Below, in pieces: positions 1 to 11,205 of a DNA stretch of 64,000 bases. The translations under genes and the position numbers were made by a program. The DNA is taken from assembly GCA_022592435.1 (NCBI GenBank), contig JABYQS010000063.1, forward strand, positions 62,001 through 126,000, in the 5' to 3' direction. Positions within the stretch are counted from its first letter, which is position 1, and the number at the start of each line of letters is the position of its first letter. Origin of the DNA: Cerioporus squamosus. Its lineage: Eukaryota > Basidiomycota > Agaricomycetes > Polyporales > Polyporaceae. The notes beneath the pieces are model-generated. The model was not told where the DNA came from, did not search any database, and saw only the letters and a program-made list of their open reading frames with translations.

Positions 1-326
1 CGGCATGCGAATGTACTGACGGATGATGAAGACCATACGTGCCTATTGGCATGAGCCGTCCGAGTTCATTCGAGTCGCTTAGTTGTCAGTGTAGCTCTCA
101 CGCAAGTCTCCCTATGTTGTGTGCTGACTGATGCTGTGTGCGCAGCGGCCAGCGGTACCGGTAAATCGCACGCCAGTCCCCGCTCTGTCGGGAAATGTAC
201 TCGTACGTGTCTCGATTTCATGTCTGGGCTCCCTGAATTGGTCAGCGACAGTCATGCAAAACCTACTTCCAGGCGCAGGATAGCGCAGAGCGCAGAATCG
301 CAGGTGCCCCCTTAGGCCTAGAGCAG

Positions 327-332
327 TATATA
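327..332 (+). promoter_or_regulatory. TATA box of the first NmrA-like gene
   Basis: A TATATA hexamer lies about 55 bases upstream of the ATG at 388, the usual spacing for a fungal TATA-driven gene. The remaining upstream DNA (1-320) shows no gene I can support; the ORFs there overlap on both strands and have no recognisable content. Confidence 0.5.
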
Positions 333-387
333 GAGGGTCGCACAATTCGCGAAAGGCAAACATTCGAACTGTCTCGTACTACCCACT

Positions 388-1568
388 ATGACCAACAACA
401 ACAAACCCCTCGTTCTCTTGGTCGGTGCCACTGGGCTGACTGGCAAGAGCATCGTGAAGGGTATTTTGGAGTCCGGCAACTTCGTACGTACTCTCCACGA
501 CAGCCTATCGGGACTGACAATTCATATCTCCTGCCGACAGCGCCTTGCGGCGCTGGTTCGTCCGTCATCATCCAGCAAGCCAGAGATCAACGCTCTACGT
601 GCAGCCGGCGTTGAGATCCGCCTCGGGGACATACACGACGGCGTGGAACAGCTGAAGACGGCACTCAGCGGCGTCGACATCCTCACCAGCGCCGTCTCTG
701 GATGGCTCATCCCCGATCAGAAAGACATCATTCGCGCAGCGAAGGAGGTTGGAGTGAAGCGCGTCGTCCCCTGCGACTTCAGCACCCCCGGTGCCAAGGG
801 CGTCCGTGCTCTCCACGACGCGGTCTGTCTCCTGTTCACTAAGCCTCTTCGTGATCTTCAGTTGCTCACCTCCTCTACAGAAGCACGCCATCCGGGAGTT
901 CATCCAGGAGCTCGGCGTCCCATACACGTTCATCGACGTCGGCGTGTGGATGCAGGGTTGGATTCCGCTCCCGAGTCGCAGCACCATCTCGGAGGAAGCG
1001 AAGCAGATGGCGTACACCTACGTCGGGGACGGCCAGGTGCGGATGCTGGTGACCGACCTCCACCACATCGGGACCTACGTCGCGCGCATTATCGCGGACC
1101 CGCGCACGCTGAACCACGCGGTCATCGTCTGGGAAGACGAGGTGTCGCAGGCGGAGACGCACGAGCTCGCCGTGCGCCTCTCCGGCGATGGCGAGGCAAT
1201 CAGAGCGAAGTTCGTCCGCGTGAGTGGCCCACCACCGTCTCTGTCCGTGTGCTATGTTCTCACTAATGTGAATTTTGCTGCAGGCACCGCGCGATGCGTT
1301 CGCGAAGGCCATCGAGGAGGCACAGCGGGAGATCGCCGCCAACCCAACTGCCCTCGCGCCGCAGATGAAACTGGCGATAAACGGGTACATGCAGAGCATG
1401 CTCGCTCTCGAGGAGAACACGCTCGCGAACGCAAAGAAGCTGGGGTATCTCGACGCGCGCGAGCTCTACCCGGATATCCCGCCGTATCCGTTGGCGGACT
1501 TCGCGAAGGAGTTCTACAGCCTGCCGGATCCTGGTGCGGAGATGCACGCATACGATGTGAAGGACTAG
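388..1568 (+). CDS. NmrA-like / isoflavone reductase-like NAD(P)-binding oxidoreductase (copy A)
   Basis: Four exons: 388-483, 541-822, 881-1219, 1284-1568 (333 aa), all introns in phase 0. The N-terminus carries a Rossmann dinucleotide motif, GATGLTG at residues 13-19, after a hydrophobic beta strand. A second signature, VKRVVPCDF, resembles the KRFxPSEF region of the phenylcoumaran benzylic ether/isoflavone reductase group. Members of this atypical SDR family are NAD(P)H-dependent reductases or nucleotide-sensing regulators; the substrate cannot be read from sequence. No signal peptide, so probably cytosolic. Intron 2 uses a weak GTCTGT donor, but frame and homology to the two neighbours support it. 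It is convergent with copy B (223 bp between stops) and has the same exon sizes as copies B and C within a few codons, so all three derive from one duplicated gene. It appears the most diverged of the three. Confidence 0.9.
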
Positions 1569-1791
1569 CTCGACGCGTAGTGCGATTTCTACGCTACGCT
1601 ACTCCCTAGTCGTATACTTAGACCTCCCTGTTCACATAGTAGAAGTCCGCGGGTTCCTCTGCGACATATAACCCCTTGGCATACTGCCGGACTGTGCTCA
1701 TCGGGATACTGTACTGTGCCCGGTGTTCTCGGTAGCTCCCAGAACGAAGCAATACACTCATAGTAAGCTACGTAAACTCGTGACATGGTAT

Positions 1792-2946
1792 CTACATCCG
1801 GCTGTATCCGTACGATTCCGCAGGCTCTTCCATCGCATAGAACTCTTTGACAAACTCCTCGAGAGTAGTCGTAGGGATATCGGGATATAGCTCCCTCGCA
1901 TCGAGGTAACCCAGCCGCTTCGCGTTCTCGAGGGTGTTCTCCCCGAGGATGTGCATGCTGTAGGTGTACTCGTTCCACGACTGCATGACATAGGCGGAGT
2001 AGTCCGAGGGGTTCTGCTCTAGCTTCGCTTTCGCGGCTGCTGCAGCCTGCAAGATCTCTTCCGTGGTGACCTAGCGTAGCACAGAGTCATCATCACTTTC
2101 TAGCACGGGCCACAGTATAACTCACGTTGGTGTAGAGTTCCTTCAGCTTCTCGCCGTCCCCTGACACGCGTGCGCCGATCTCCTGTGCGTCCAGCTGAGA
2201 CGCGGAATCCTCCCAGACGATGACCGCCTGGTTGAGAGTGCGCGGGTCCGCGATAATTCGAGCAACGAACGTCCCAATATGGCCGTTGTATGTGAGAAGG
2301 ATGGGTATCTTGCCGCTGCCGGCTATCCGATAGGTCAGAGATTTGAACTCAATAGGAGCCTTGCTACGAAGCGGGATCGGGAGGTACAGCTGCATCCACC
2401 AGCCGACGTCAATGAACGTGTGAGGGATGTCGTGCTCCTTGATGAAGTCCCTGATCGCAATTTTCTACCAGACATGTGAGTATGGCGGTCTTCCCAAGAT
2501 TTCGACAACGCAACGCACCTGGTCATGCAAGTCGCCGATGCCCTTCTCCCCCAGTGGAGTGCCGAAGTCGGATGGGATAACGCGCTTGACTCCCGCTTCC
2601 TTGGCAGCGAGGAAAATGTTCTTCTCCTTGGACACGGAAGTCGCAATCACCGTGCTGATCAGTATATCGACGCCGCCAAGCGTCTCCTTGTGCTTCTCCA
2701 CGCTGTCCTCCAGGTCGCCCAGTCGTATCTCGACACCCGACGAGCGCAGCTTCTCAGCAGCGCTCTTCGAGGCAGACTCGGGGCGGACCAAAGCGGCAAT
2801 CCTCTACAACAATGCGTCAGCCGTCGTCGGGAGCATCGACGAACAGCACTCACAAAGTTACGGGAAGCGAGAAGGCCTTTGACGATGAATCCACCTGTTT
2901 TACCGGTGGCCCCCAAGACAAGGACGAGAGGTTTCTGAGAAGACAT
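1792..2946 (-). CDS. NmrA-like / isoflavone reductase-like NAD(P)-binding oxidoreductase (copy B)
   Basis: Four exons on the minus strand: 2946-2854, 2803-2519, 2464-2126, 2070-1792 (331 aa), all phase-0 introns of 50-55 bp. It has the dinucleotide-binding motif GATGKTG at residues 12-18, the VKRVIPSDFG signature, a conserved DVGWWMQLYLP segment and a C-terminus ending YGYSRM. It is very similar to copy C (same exon lengths 93, 282-285, 339, 279) and lies head-to-tail with it on the same strand, about 1.1 kb downstream. Expected role: soluble NAD(P)H-dependent oxidoreductase or redox-sensing NmrA-type protein; substrate unknown. The start is fixed by alignment with the other two copies and by the TATA-like site 41 bases upstream. 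Confidence 0.92.
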
Positions 2947-4032
2947 CGTGTGTAGACGTTTGGCGAGAAAACAATCGACCAGATCCCTTTTATGCAGTGC
3001 TCAGGCCAGTCGAAATGACTACCAGGTGAGTGACCGCTAGGCCGAGCCTATGAGATACGAATGTCCGGCGCTGTCGGCGATACAGTATCGCTGCAATCTT
3101 TATCAGCAATCCCGCCAGCAAGACCTGCACATTCGGGGTTGGAAGACCGTGCTACGAACGAGTGTGACAGTACAAGATTCCGAGATACCTCTTGAGATCC
3201 GTCGTCGGGATATTAGTCATCTACGCCTAGGCTCGCAGTGCCAGCCTCTAGTTCCTCGTCCCTCAGAATAGAGGCTGGTACTACCGAGCAGGGGGGGTGG
3301 CAGTGGTCTACCGTGAGAAACTCCTCTCTCGCTTTCAGGCCCTCGTCCACCTGGAACCGCAGGCTCAGCTGGATGTTACGCCGCGTAATGACTACACGAG
3401 AATGATGTCGTGGCCTCGAGCAACTTCGTTCACAATCCCAGCAGGTCGGAGGACGAGAGGATAAATAGGTATGAATTCTACGCGCGCCGAGGGAAGTTGT
3501 AGCGCCCATAAATGAGACTCCGATCGTTCCCACCAGCCAGAATTCGTACTCAGACGTTCTCACGGTACATGTCTGCGACCCCCCCCCCCTCACGTAGTAC
3601 AAGCCTAATCTACGCCATCGTGTGAGCGTAAGTACTTACTACAGTCGATTTTATTTTTATCAAGAAAGGAAGACCTGGGCATAGCGGTATCAACAAGGCG
3701 GAATGGATGGTTGTTGTCATCGTAAACGTCACTGACCTGCCAGGCCATTGGACTCGGGTCGAGATTGAAGGTCAAGAACATCAAGAACAAAACTTGAAGC
3801 TGTAAAAGGAAACCTAGACGCCCTTGCCTACTCAACGCCTTTCACATGACACGTGATAGGTTCCTGACGTTCTAAGTAGTAAGGGGCGATAAGTTGCGTA
3901 CCGACTGCACGGCCTGCAATATAGCACAGTAAGATCAATCAGAGCTTGAGGCACAGATCTAGTGAGGTTCACCCCCGTACAGTACGTCCCAGACCGTTCC
4001 TCTTTCTACATTGCCTCCCAATACGTGTGCTA
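2947..4032. other. Spacer between NmrA copies B and C
   Basis: About 1.1 kb. Apart from the copy B promoter I see no gene. Short ORFs on the minus strand (for example 3605-3835, with a hydrophobic start) have no supporting introns or family resemblance. A run of about a dozen C occurs near 3580. The right part is downstream of copy C and probably contains its 3' UTR. Confidence 0.5.
2986..2994 (-). promoter_or_regulatory. TATA-like core promoter of NmrA copy B
   Basis: On the minus strand this reads GCATAAAAGGGATC, 41 bases upstream of the ATG. The same layout (ATAAA followed by an AGGGATC tail) occurs upstream of copy C at 5228-5240, so the duplication included the promoter. Confidence 0.5.
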
Positions 4033-5187
4033 CTACTGTGGGCTGTATCCGTACGTCTCCGCAGGTTCTTCCATTGCGTAATACTTCTTCGCACACTCCT
4101 CGAGCGTAGTCGTAGCAATATCGGGGTACAGTTCTCTCGCGTCGAGATAGCCCAGCCGCTTGGCGTTCTCCAGGGTGTTCTCCCCGAGGATGTGCATGCT
4201 ATAGAGGTACTCGTTCCACGACCGCATGACATAGGCGGAGTAGTCGGAGGGATCTTTCTTCAGCCTCTCCTGGGCATCCGACGATCCCTTCAGGACGTCT
4301 TCCGCTGTGACCTAGGGCAGCACCGAGTCAGTAACGATCTCTTGCACTAAACGAGCACATCTTACGTTGACGTAGAGTTCCTTCAGCTTTTCACCGTCCC
4401 CGGACAAACGTGCACCAATCTCTTGTGCCTCCAGCTGAGACGCCGTGTCCTCCCAGATGAGGACCGCCTGATTGAGGGTGCGCGGGTCCGCAATGATGCG
4501 AGCGACGAACGTTCCGATGTGGTCGTAGTCCGTCAGCAAGATGCGTGCTTTCCCATCCCCAACGAGACGATACGTCATGACTTTCAGCTCAATAGGAGCC
4601 TTGCTTCGGAGCGGGATGGGGAGGTAGATCTGCATCCACCAGCCGACGTCGATGAAAGTGTGAGGGATGTCGTGTTGCTTGACGAAGTCCCTGATCGCCA
4701 GTTTCTTACGGAAGCTCTGAGTGAAGTCATTCGAGGAATCTAAACCGATTATAACTCACCTTATCATGCAACTCGCGCACCCCCTTTTCACCTGGAGTGG
4801 CGAAGTCGCACGGGATGACACGCTTGACGCCAACTTCCTTCGCAGCTAGGAAGATGTTCTTCTGCTGGGGAATGAAAGTCGCAAGTACCGCGCTGATGAG
4901 CACATCGACTCCCGCAAGCGTCGCCTTATGCGTCTCCACGCTGTCCTGCACGTCGCCCAGTCGTATCTCGACACCGGACGAACGCAGCGCCTCCGTTGTG
5001 CTCTTTGAAGCAGACGTAGGGCGAATGAGAGCTGCGACTCTCTGAGAATACCAGTCAGTCAGGATCATCACGAGCACAGTCGCACTAAACTTACGAAGTT
5101 TCCGGAAGCCAAGAGCCCTTGGACTATACTTCCCCCGGTTCTACCGGTTGCACCCAACACGAGGACGAGAGGTTTCGTAGAGGACAT
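4033..5187 (-). CDS. NmrA-like / isoflavone reductase-like NAD(P)-binding oxidoreductase (copy C)
   Basis: Four exons on the minus strand: 5187-5095, 5041-4760, 4704-4366, 4311-4033 (330 aa), introns 53-55 bp and phase 0. Dinucleotide motif GATGRTG at residues 12-18, VKRVIPCDF signature, and a C-terminus ending YGYSPQ. Domain content and length are as in copies A and B; probably a soluble NAD(P)H-dependent reductase. Copy C and copy B are the closest pair by eye: same strand, same exon lengths, similar promoter and near-identical exon 4. The first intron has a strong GTAAGT donor and the last a GTAAG donor, whereas copy B uses GTGAGT at both, so the copies have had some time to diverge. Confidence 0.92.
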
Positions 5188-5227
5188 CGCGCGAAGAGAG
5201 GTTTGCTGAAGCTAGGTGTCCGACACG

Positions 5228-5240
5228 ATCCCTCTTTATA
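5228..5240 (-). promoter_or_regulatory. TATA box of NmrA copy C
   Basis: Minus-strand TATAAAGAGGGATC, about 45 bases before the ATG at 5187. It matches the copy B promoter in motif, tail and distance. Confidence 0.55.
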
Positions 5241-6154
5241 TGATGCTCGAAACTATCTTCCGATGAATCCGAGTTCCCGGTCTGGTCGGCGATACAAGAT
5301 TGACGCACTCTGTGTCAGCACATCGCGAAGCTGGTCCGGATGGCGAAACCGCTGCTCGTACCTATGATGACATCCGACATCAAGGTGGTCTATAGGCAAG
5401 CTCTCTTCTTGCCAGAGTGACAACGATCTGAGCGATCAGCAAGAACTCGGATATGCATACTGGTACAATGCCTGCGGCCCGTATGGAATGTGCTGCGACG
5501 AAAGAACACCGAGTTTTGAAATTCGGAGATGGGCCCTGAGATACCGTCCTCGGTATATGAGTAATACATGCCGCAATGCCTGCGTGCAAGCGGTCAATTG
5601 CTACTGCGAGAAAACAAAAAGAGGACACATGCCTGCATACAAACTGGCATACCTGGAGTCATAAACTGACGTGATATTCTAAACACCGGTTCGAAGGCGT
5701 AACTTCGAAGTACAGAATCAGCATCGTGACAGCATGTCCTTACAGCGAATTCACGTACCATCCACATGAGTAAATGTGTGCGCTAGCACCATCTTGGATT
5801 CGGACTGTTGAAGAACAGATCCTCAGCATCGTGACCACACGCCGTTAAAGGGATAACACACGTGCCGAACGCGTGGCAGAGATATAGTGCTCTGCAAAAC
5901 CTCCACGTCGAACCCTTGTAAGTTGGTATCACCGTCAATGTCAAACTCACGCCAGATGTCTCCCGGTCCTTGACCATGAGTACGGCGAAAGAGGTGACAA
6001 GCCAATGGGCGAGGTCTGGATCGCAGCCACAATAGACATTGTGGAGAAGTGGTTGGAATATGATGATCGCGGATATCATATACATGAGAAGCGCGATTCA
6101 TGCCCGAGCCACAGGCTCGATGGTGAAGACGCCAGACAATCCGCGGCTACCCGG
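5241..6154. other. Intergenic, no supported gene
   Basis: About 900 bases between NmrA copy C and the first secreted-protein gene. A minus-strand ORF at 5783-6085 (about 100 aa) begins with a hydrophobic stretch and could be a scrap of a membrane-protein gene. It has no flanking exons that join in frame, so I do not call it. The part next to 6154 is presumably the 3' UTR of the minus-strand secreted-protein gene. Confidence 0.4.
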
Positions 6155-6699
6155 CTACGCCGTAGTAGCGGCCTGAGTCCCGGTGATCGTACTCGTGACC
6201 ACCATGACACTCGTCTCCGTCGCCGTGCTGGCGGTGGTGGTGCTTGTGACACTGACGGTACTTGTCGCAACCGCTGTCGCCGTGCGGACGAGCAGGGTGG
6301 TGTCCGTGACGGTGTGCGTCGCAGTACTGGTGACTGTGGTGGTGTTAGGCACCTCGCCCGAGTCCGGAGAACTCGAGTCCTGACGCGCCATGAGCTGCGT
6401 AGGCTGACCGCTGGGAGCCAGGGTTGTCAGGAAGGTCTCCGTGTAGGTGATGATGGGGGAGTACGTCTCCGTGACGTAGGAGTAATCGCCGGTACACGTA
6501 TCCGTGTCTAAGCTGGTGCTTCCGTACCCGTGCCAGCCGTAGGCGGGGCGCTGACCGTTGTAGGCTGAAGGAAGGGGTTAGCGCGAAGAACACCATCACG
6601 ATGGCGAGCTGGCTCACTCTTATCATCACCGCTGGGACGAGCACTAGCGCACAGCGCAAGCACGAGGCTGCCAAGAAGAGCAAACTTGCAAGAAAACAT
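6155..6699 (-). CDS. Small secreted Thr/Ser/Val-rich protein
   Basis: Two exons on the minus strand: 6699-6630 and 6564-6155, joined across a 65-bp phase-1 intron (branch CTAAC, acceptor TTCAG), giving 159 aa. Residues 1 to about 20 are a classic signal peptide (MFSCKFALLGSLVLALCASA). Next comes a Tyr/Gly-rich stretch and then a C-terminal half made almost entirely of Thr, Ser, Val and Ala in TVTST-type runs, a likely O-mannosylation substrate. No terminal hydrophobic GPI tail is obvious. Such proteins are secreted or wall-bound; no enzymatic domain is visible. It lies head-to-head with the gene at 7648, which has a similar signal peptide and Thr-rich region. A TATA-like ATAAATA sits about 90 bases upstream of the ATG. 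Function unknown. Confidence 0.75.
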
Positions 6700-7647
6700 C
6701 TTTACGAAACTTGGGGGTGTGGATGTGTGTGTGCAGGAGATGGGAGTGGGAAGAATTTGGTGAGGAATCGACGGGCACAACCTGGTCATATTTATGCTCT
6801 GCCAGCGCCGGGAGAGCTACTCAATGCGGACACAGATAGACCACGTACATCCGTCGGCCAAGAGCACCACAGTACCCTTCGCAGAAATCCGCGTATCCCT
6901 AGGGGTCTCCACCGCAGAGGAACCAGAGGTCTCTGACATCTAGTCCGGGTGGGACACGTATCCGATGGACATGGATAACGATATGGCCTGGGGCTAACCA
7001 GTCCATTGATGGTCTTCCGGAAAGCCGAACCGACTTGCACTCGCCTTCCGCACGTTCCGACGGCGACGTCTGCCAGAGGCACTGCCGTGCTTCGCCGAGC
7101 TGGACCAAGAGGGCGTCCTCCACTACGATGGTCCGAATTGTGATGCCGATCGGGACGTATGAACCAGTGCGACCGCAAGTCCCGTTCAAAATCAGTCGGG
7201 CACACAGTCACGCTTCGGCCCGGATCGAGCTTGGAATGTCGTATCCCAGTCCAGTTCGCAATGCGATCCGAAGACTCCATGTACAGCCTGAGCGTTTGGA
7301 TTGCCATATCTGGAGATTTGGGTGCGGGCCGACACACTAGAGGACGGATCGTTGCTGAGATTGACGCGGATTGCTGGACCGCAAGATGGACGGTGATGAT
7401 TTGCGTTGGAGGCGGTGCCCCCCAAGGTGGATAGGAAGGCGGACTTGCCCGTTGTAGGCACTCGTCAAAGCGGAAGGTACTTTGAATTCGCTCAAAGCCC
7501 GATGCTCTGTAGGGGGCCTGAGAGACTACGAAAGGTATATAAGGAGGGCTGGTACTACACGTAGCTTTCATCATTCACTCACCTCATCTGCTCGTACAAG
7601 CACCTGCTACACAAGCACTCGCACCCACACCACACCACCTCATCACC
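6700..7647. promoter_or_regulatory. Divergent promoter region between two secreted-protein genes
   Basis: About 950 bases shared by two outward-facing genes. A TATATAA box at 7536-7542 lies about 105 bases before the + strand ATG at 7648, and an ATAAATA-like site near 6789-6795 serves the minus-strand gene. The middle shows overlapping ORFs on both strands with no recognisable protein, so I call no gene there. Confidence 0.5.
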
Positions 7648-8505
7648 ATGTTCTCTAAGAAGTACACCGCCTTCCTGATTTTGGCTCTGGTGGCTCAGAC
7701 GTCTGGTGAGCGCTTTCGTGCACGTCACAGCTGAACGCCACACTCACCTCTACGTCCTTCCAAAGCGATGCCCGCAAAGCGCGATGACGCAGACGACGGG
7801 GATGACGACGACTGGGGGGACAACTGCAGCGACTTCACGTCGACCATCACCGTCACTTCGCCGATATTCACGACGACGACCGTCACATCCATTGTCGTCG
7901 GCTCGATGGCCACTGTTCCGGGCGCACCCATGTCGATGCCAGCCTCCGCTCCCACTGCGCCTGCCGTTCTCGCCATGGCCACGCCCCCGGTCTTTGCATC
8001 CTCCCGCACGCTCCCCTCAATCGCGACACCGTCGACGGGAGCTCCCTCAGCGAGCGCGCCGTCCGTCAGTGCGCCGTCGCCCACCGCGCCGTCCGTGTCG
8101 GCTCCAATCCTCGTTGAGGTCCCGTCAGTCTCTCCCCCCTCAGAGTCGGCACCAGATGCAACCCCGTCTGCGCCGTCCGTCCCGGCTTCCAAGCCGGTCC
8201 CCTCGGCACCGACCCCATCTGCGCCTTCGGGGGCTCCCTCTGCGCCCGTAGCGGTGCCTTCCGGTGTCACCTCGTCGCTCAGGCTCCCCACCCCACCGTC
8301 GCCCTCCGCGCCGGTCGCCGCTTCCTCGGTCACCACCATCGCGAAGCGGGACACAACGGTCTCTGATACCGCGACCTTCACGAGCACGAGCACGAGCACG
8401 TCGACGAGCACTACGACGAGCACTGCGACTGTCCTCGAGACGACGATGGCCACGACGACGACGACAATGAGCACGTCGACCATCTACAACACCGTCATGG
8501 CCTAG
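7648..8505 (+). CDS. Secreted Pro/Ser/Thr-rich cell-surface-type protein
   Basis: Two exons, 7648-7705 and 7766-8505 (60-bp phase-1 intron), 265 aa. It starts with a signal peptide (MFSKKYTAFLILALVAQTSA), followed by a dibasic KR site near residue 24 that could be cut by a Kex2-type protease. Then come a short Asp-rich segment, a TSTITVTS block, a long Ala/Pro/Ser/Val linker (AP-S-PS-type repeats, about residues 65-200), a second KR site and a C-terminal Thr/Ser run rich in TSTST. This is the architecture of an O-glycosylated wall or extracellular-matrix protein; no catalytic domain is visible. It is divergently paired with the gene at 6155 and shares its signal-peptide style, intron position and Thr-rich block, which suggests duplication. 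Function unknown. Confidence 0.8.
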
Positions 8506-9624
8506 TGTGGCCGCTTTCCCCGGCTGAAGACCGCCTTGAGCCAACCGAGGTCGGTAGAGAAGGGCGTCAGAGGGAAGCAGAGGAGACGGACTCTCACTAG
8601 ATGTGACTGTCATTACCTCCGGGACATTGATTGTACCACCAGCCTAGAGCTTTGATTCTCGATATTGAACAACGTCATCATAACTGTCTCTGTCTGTGAC
8701 TGCCGACCGATATGAGCGCTCTTGGACAGGTAAGGCTCGTGAACAACAGAACTGAGCTGAGACATACCGTGCTTCATCTTGCCCCAACGTCTCCGCCTTG
8801 TCCGGTGAGCGTTTCCAGCACCCACGCGACTCCCGCATCTAACTCGCGATCAACCCCGTAAAGCGGGCCGAAGTTCGAGTCCATCTCAGCCTTAACAGCA
8901 CGTCAGCACGTCCAATCCCAGGGCAGTGCAGACTTGACTCTATGCCAGCTTGGCCCCCAGGCGAACTCCGACGCATGGTAATCCTGCCTCAGCAGCGGTA
9001 GAGAAGCCAGGGCTCTCGTCCTGATCATGTCCGTTAGCGTGACCGCACAGTCCCAAACATAATTGACTCACGGTAAAGGGGTGGATGAGAGCAAGGATGC
9101 AGTCAATCCACGCGACGAATGCGAATGCATCGTGACCGTCGGCCTTCAAGTTGGCCAACTTCGCCTGCGATCGATATCAGTATTCGAGCCGCACAGCGGG
9201 AGAAGAGGATGCGGCGTACTCTCATCATGTCCAGGAACGTCTCCATATAAGCCTCCGCCTCTTGGTGCCGCGCGTTTTCACGACGCGCCACGGCTGACTG
9301 GTGCCCTGTCTGACTAGTCGAGATGGGGAAAACGGATGAGGGCGGGCGAGAGGCGCGTATGCTTGCAGTGTACAAGGAAAGGAAAATAGGCGATTCCGCG
9401 ACGTCGGGTCCGAGAGCGAACTTGTAGTAGCGTCCCTCTGACCACAGGGTGATCCAGATTAATGGAGGAGAGATTTGACCGATGGGTAGCAGAAGAACTA
9501 GGAGATGCGAGGTAGCGTAAGCCGATGACATGGTTCGCACATGCATACACGAAGGCGCTGGGTATGACAGGGCGATGGCCCGTGAATGGCACCTGCGGTG
9601 TGTCGGACTAGTCGTGCGATGAAG
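8506..9624. other. Intergenic, no supported gene
   Basis: About 1.1 kb between the secreted-protein gene and the stop of the PL14 gene. Minus-strand ORFs (8940-9158, 9103-9546) read open but show no family resemblance and no in-frame exon partner. The right part is probably the 3' UTR of the PL14 gene. Confidence 0.4.
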
Positions 9625-10779
9625 TCACAGCTCGTCGTGCTGCGTTCGGGGTCTCAGTATCGCGCCAGAGACGTTCGCAAACCACGCTCGTTGATCCTTC
9701 GGTGACGCCCACTCCGGCGCGTTGCCTGCTATGCCGTCAGCACATAGTGAAATACGAGCAAAGGACAGAGGATACGTACCACCGAAGAACGTCTGGAAGT
9801 GGAGGCCCTGCACGCGTCCATCGGGACTCTCTTGGGTGCGCAAGATGAGTCCGGTCGCGAGTATCACGAGCTTTCCGTCGATGTAGACGCGGATCTCGCC
9901 TGAGCAATGGAGCGTATGAGGTCGTGCCAGCGAGTGCGAGATCAAGATGAATGCGGACTCACCATCTTCCTTACCAAGGGTATTCACCCGGACCACCTCT
10001 AGGACACGCGTCCACTTGCCCGGAGTGAACGTCCACGCCCCGCGTCCGACGGAGAACCCGTAGTCAGCATGCCTGATAGACTTGGGCGGGATGGGGAGCA
10101 GCCGTTCCGTATTTCTCGCCTCGTGTGGCAGATACGCGTATAGCTCTCCCAGACCTTTCTCCCTGCATATGGAGGTTCAGCGATACGCGACGAGGCTCAG
10201 GGGAGGACGAGACATACCGCCACATCAGGCGCAAGTTGAAGCACATGCACCGGTCGTTCTGCCTCCCACCCGTGCATCCATACGCATGGTCTCCCGCTCC
10301 TCCATCTTCTCGCGAGGCCTGATGTTGGTATATGGGAAGCAAATGAATGCATGCACATGGGACTCACAGATACCAGGAAGCTTTCCGCCCTTCACCCACT
10401 CGAAGTCGTCTTCGAACAGGACATCATACCCGAGTGCTACCTCCTCTCCATCATCCAGCCTCTTCAACGCTTCTGCAAACTGTGCTGGCCCGTGCATGTA
10501 GAAGCCAAACCCTCCGTGCGGGGACGTCTTGTTTCCGGGGTTGATGCTACCGAGCGGAAACAGTGCCTCCCAGGCCTGCGTGGACGCGTCTCCTCCTGGT
10601 ACCGCGATGGGAGGAGTGAGGAGGTTGTGCGTCGTGCTGGACGTCACACGGTGCACACCGAGTTCCTTGTCCGACAGCTCGACGCGCACAATGCGGGCTG
10701 GGATATCGCATGTTGCGCAAGTCGTGAATCCAGTGGAGATGCGCGATGCTGCAATAGGCGAGAATGGAGATCCCGACAT
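9625..10779 (-). CDS. Polysaccharide lyase family 14-type protein
   Basis: Five exons on the minus strand: 10779-10368, 10305-10218, 10162-9963, 9899-9780, 9725-9625 (306 aa from the ATG at 10779). All junctions keep frame. Recognisable PL14 blocks, in order: YDVLFEDDFEWVKGGKLPGIYGG, a Cys-containing GCTGGRQNDRCMC segment, FNLRLMWR, GELYAYLP, DYGFSVGRG, WTRVLEVVRVN, GEIRVYIDGK, and a C-terminal TFFGGNAPEWASPKDQ followed by WFANVSGA. PL14 enzymes cleave uronate polysaccharides by beta-elimination; in wood fungi the substrate is usually unproven (glucuronan-like). A secretion signal would be expected. A hydrophobic leader-like stretch does lie in frame just upstream (about 10860-10800), but no ATG precedes it before an in-frame TGA near 10902. 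The first ATG is therefore at 10779, after the putative leader. Confidence 0.85.
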
Positions 10780-11205
10780 GTTGGTGCTGAAGGATAGAGT
10801 TGGACGAAAGACGATAGGCACGGTACACGACACAGATAGTACGGAAGCAGCAACACAGAGAAAGAGGAGGGTCGAATTGTGACGACGACGAGGAGATGGT
10901 GGTCACTGATCAGGAGGCTGGCTCGGGGGCTCGGACCGTTTTCCGCGACTACTTAGCTGCGGTTAACTCACTTGTTACTACCTAACTATGTACCGTTACA
11001 AGAGATGCATTCTTGCTCTCTACCGACGAACCACCGCATCCAGCTTGGTTAAGGCCCAACCTTCCGCAGTTCAAATTTCAAGTTGAGTTCTGTGGTGCGC
11101 TGTGAACCTGGAGTTCATTATCGGGCTCTTCTCCGGCCAATCCGCATTCTAGGTCTATCCGCAAGGTGATGCTTGAATCTTACTCGAGGGAACCTCAGGT
11201 CCGCA

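Noticed and set aside
5783..6085. 100-aa minus-strand ORF with hydrophobic N-terminus as a membrane-protein gene.
   Set aside because: Only a single helix-like stretch; no family motif and no adjoining exon in frame.
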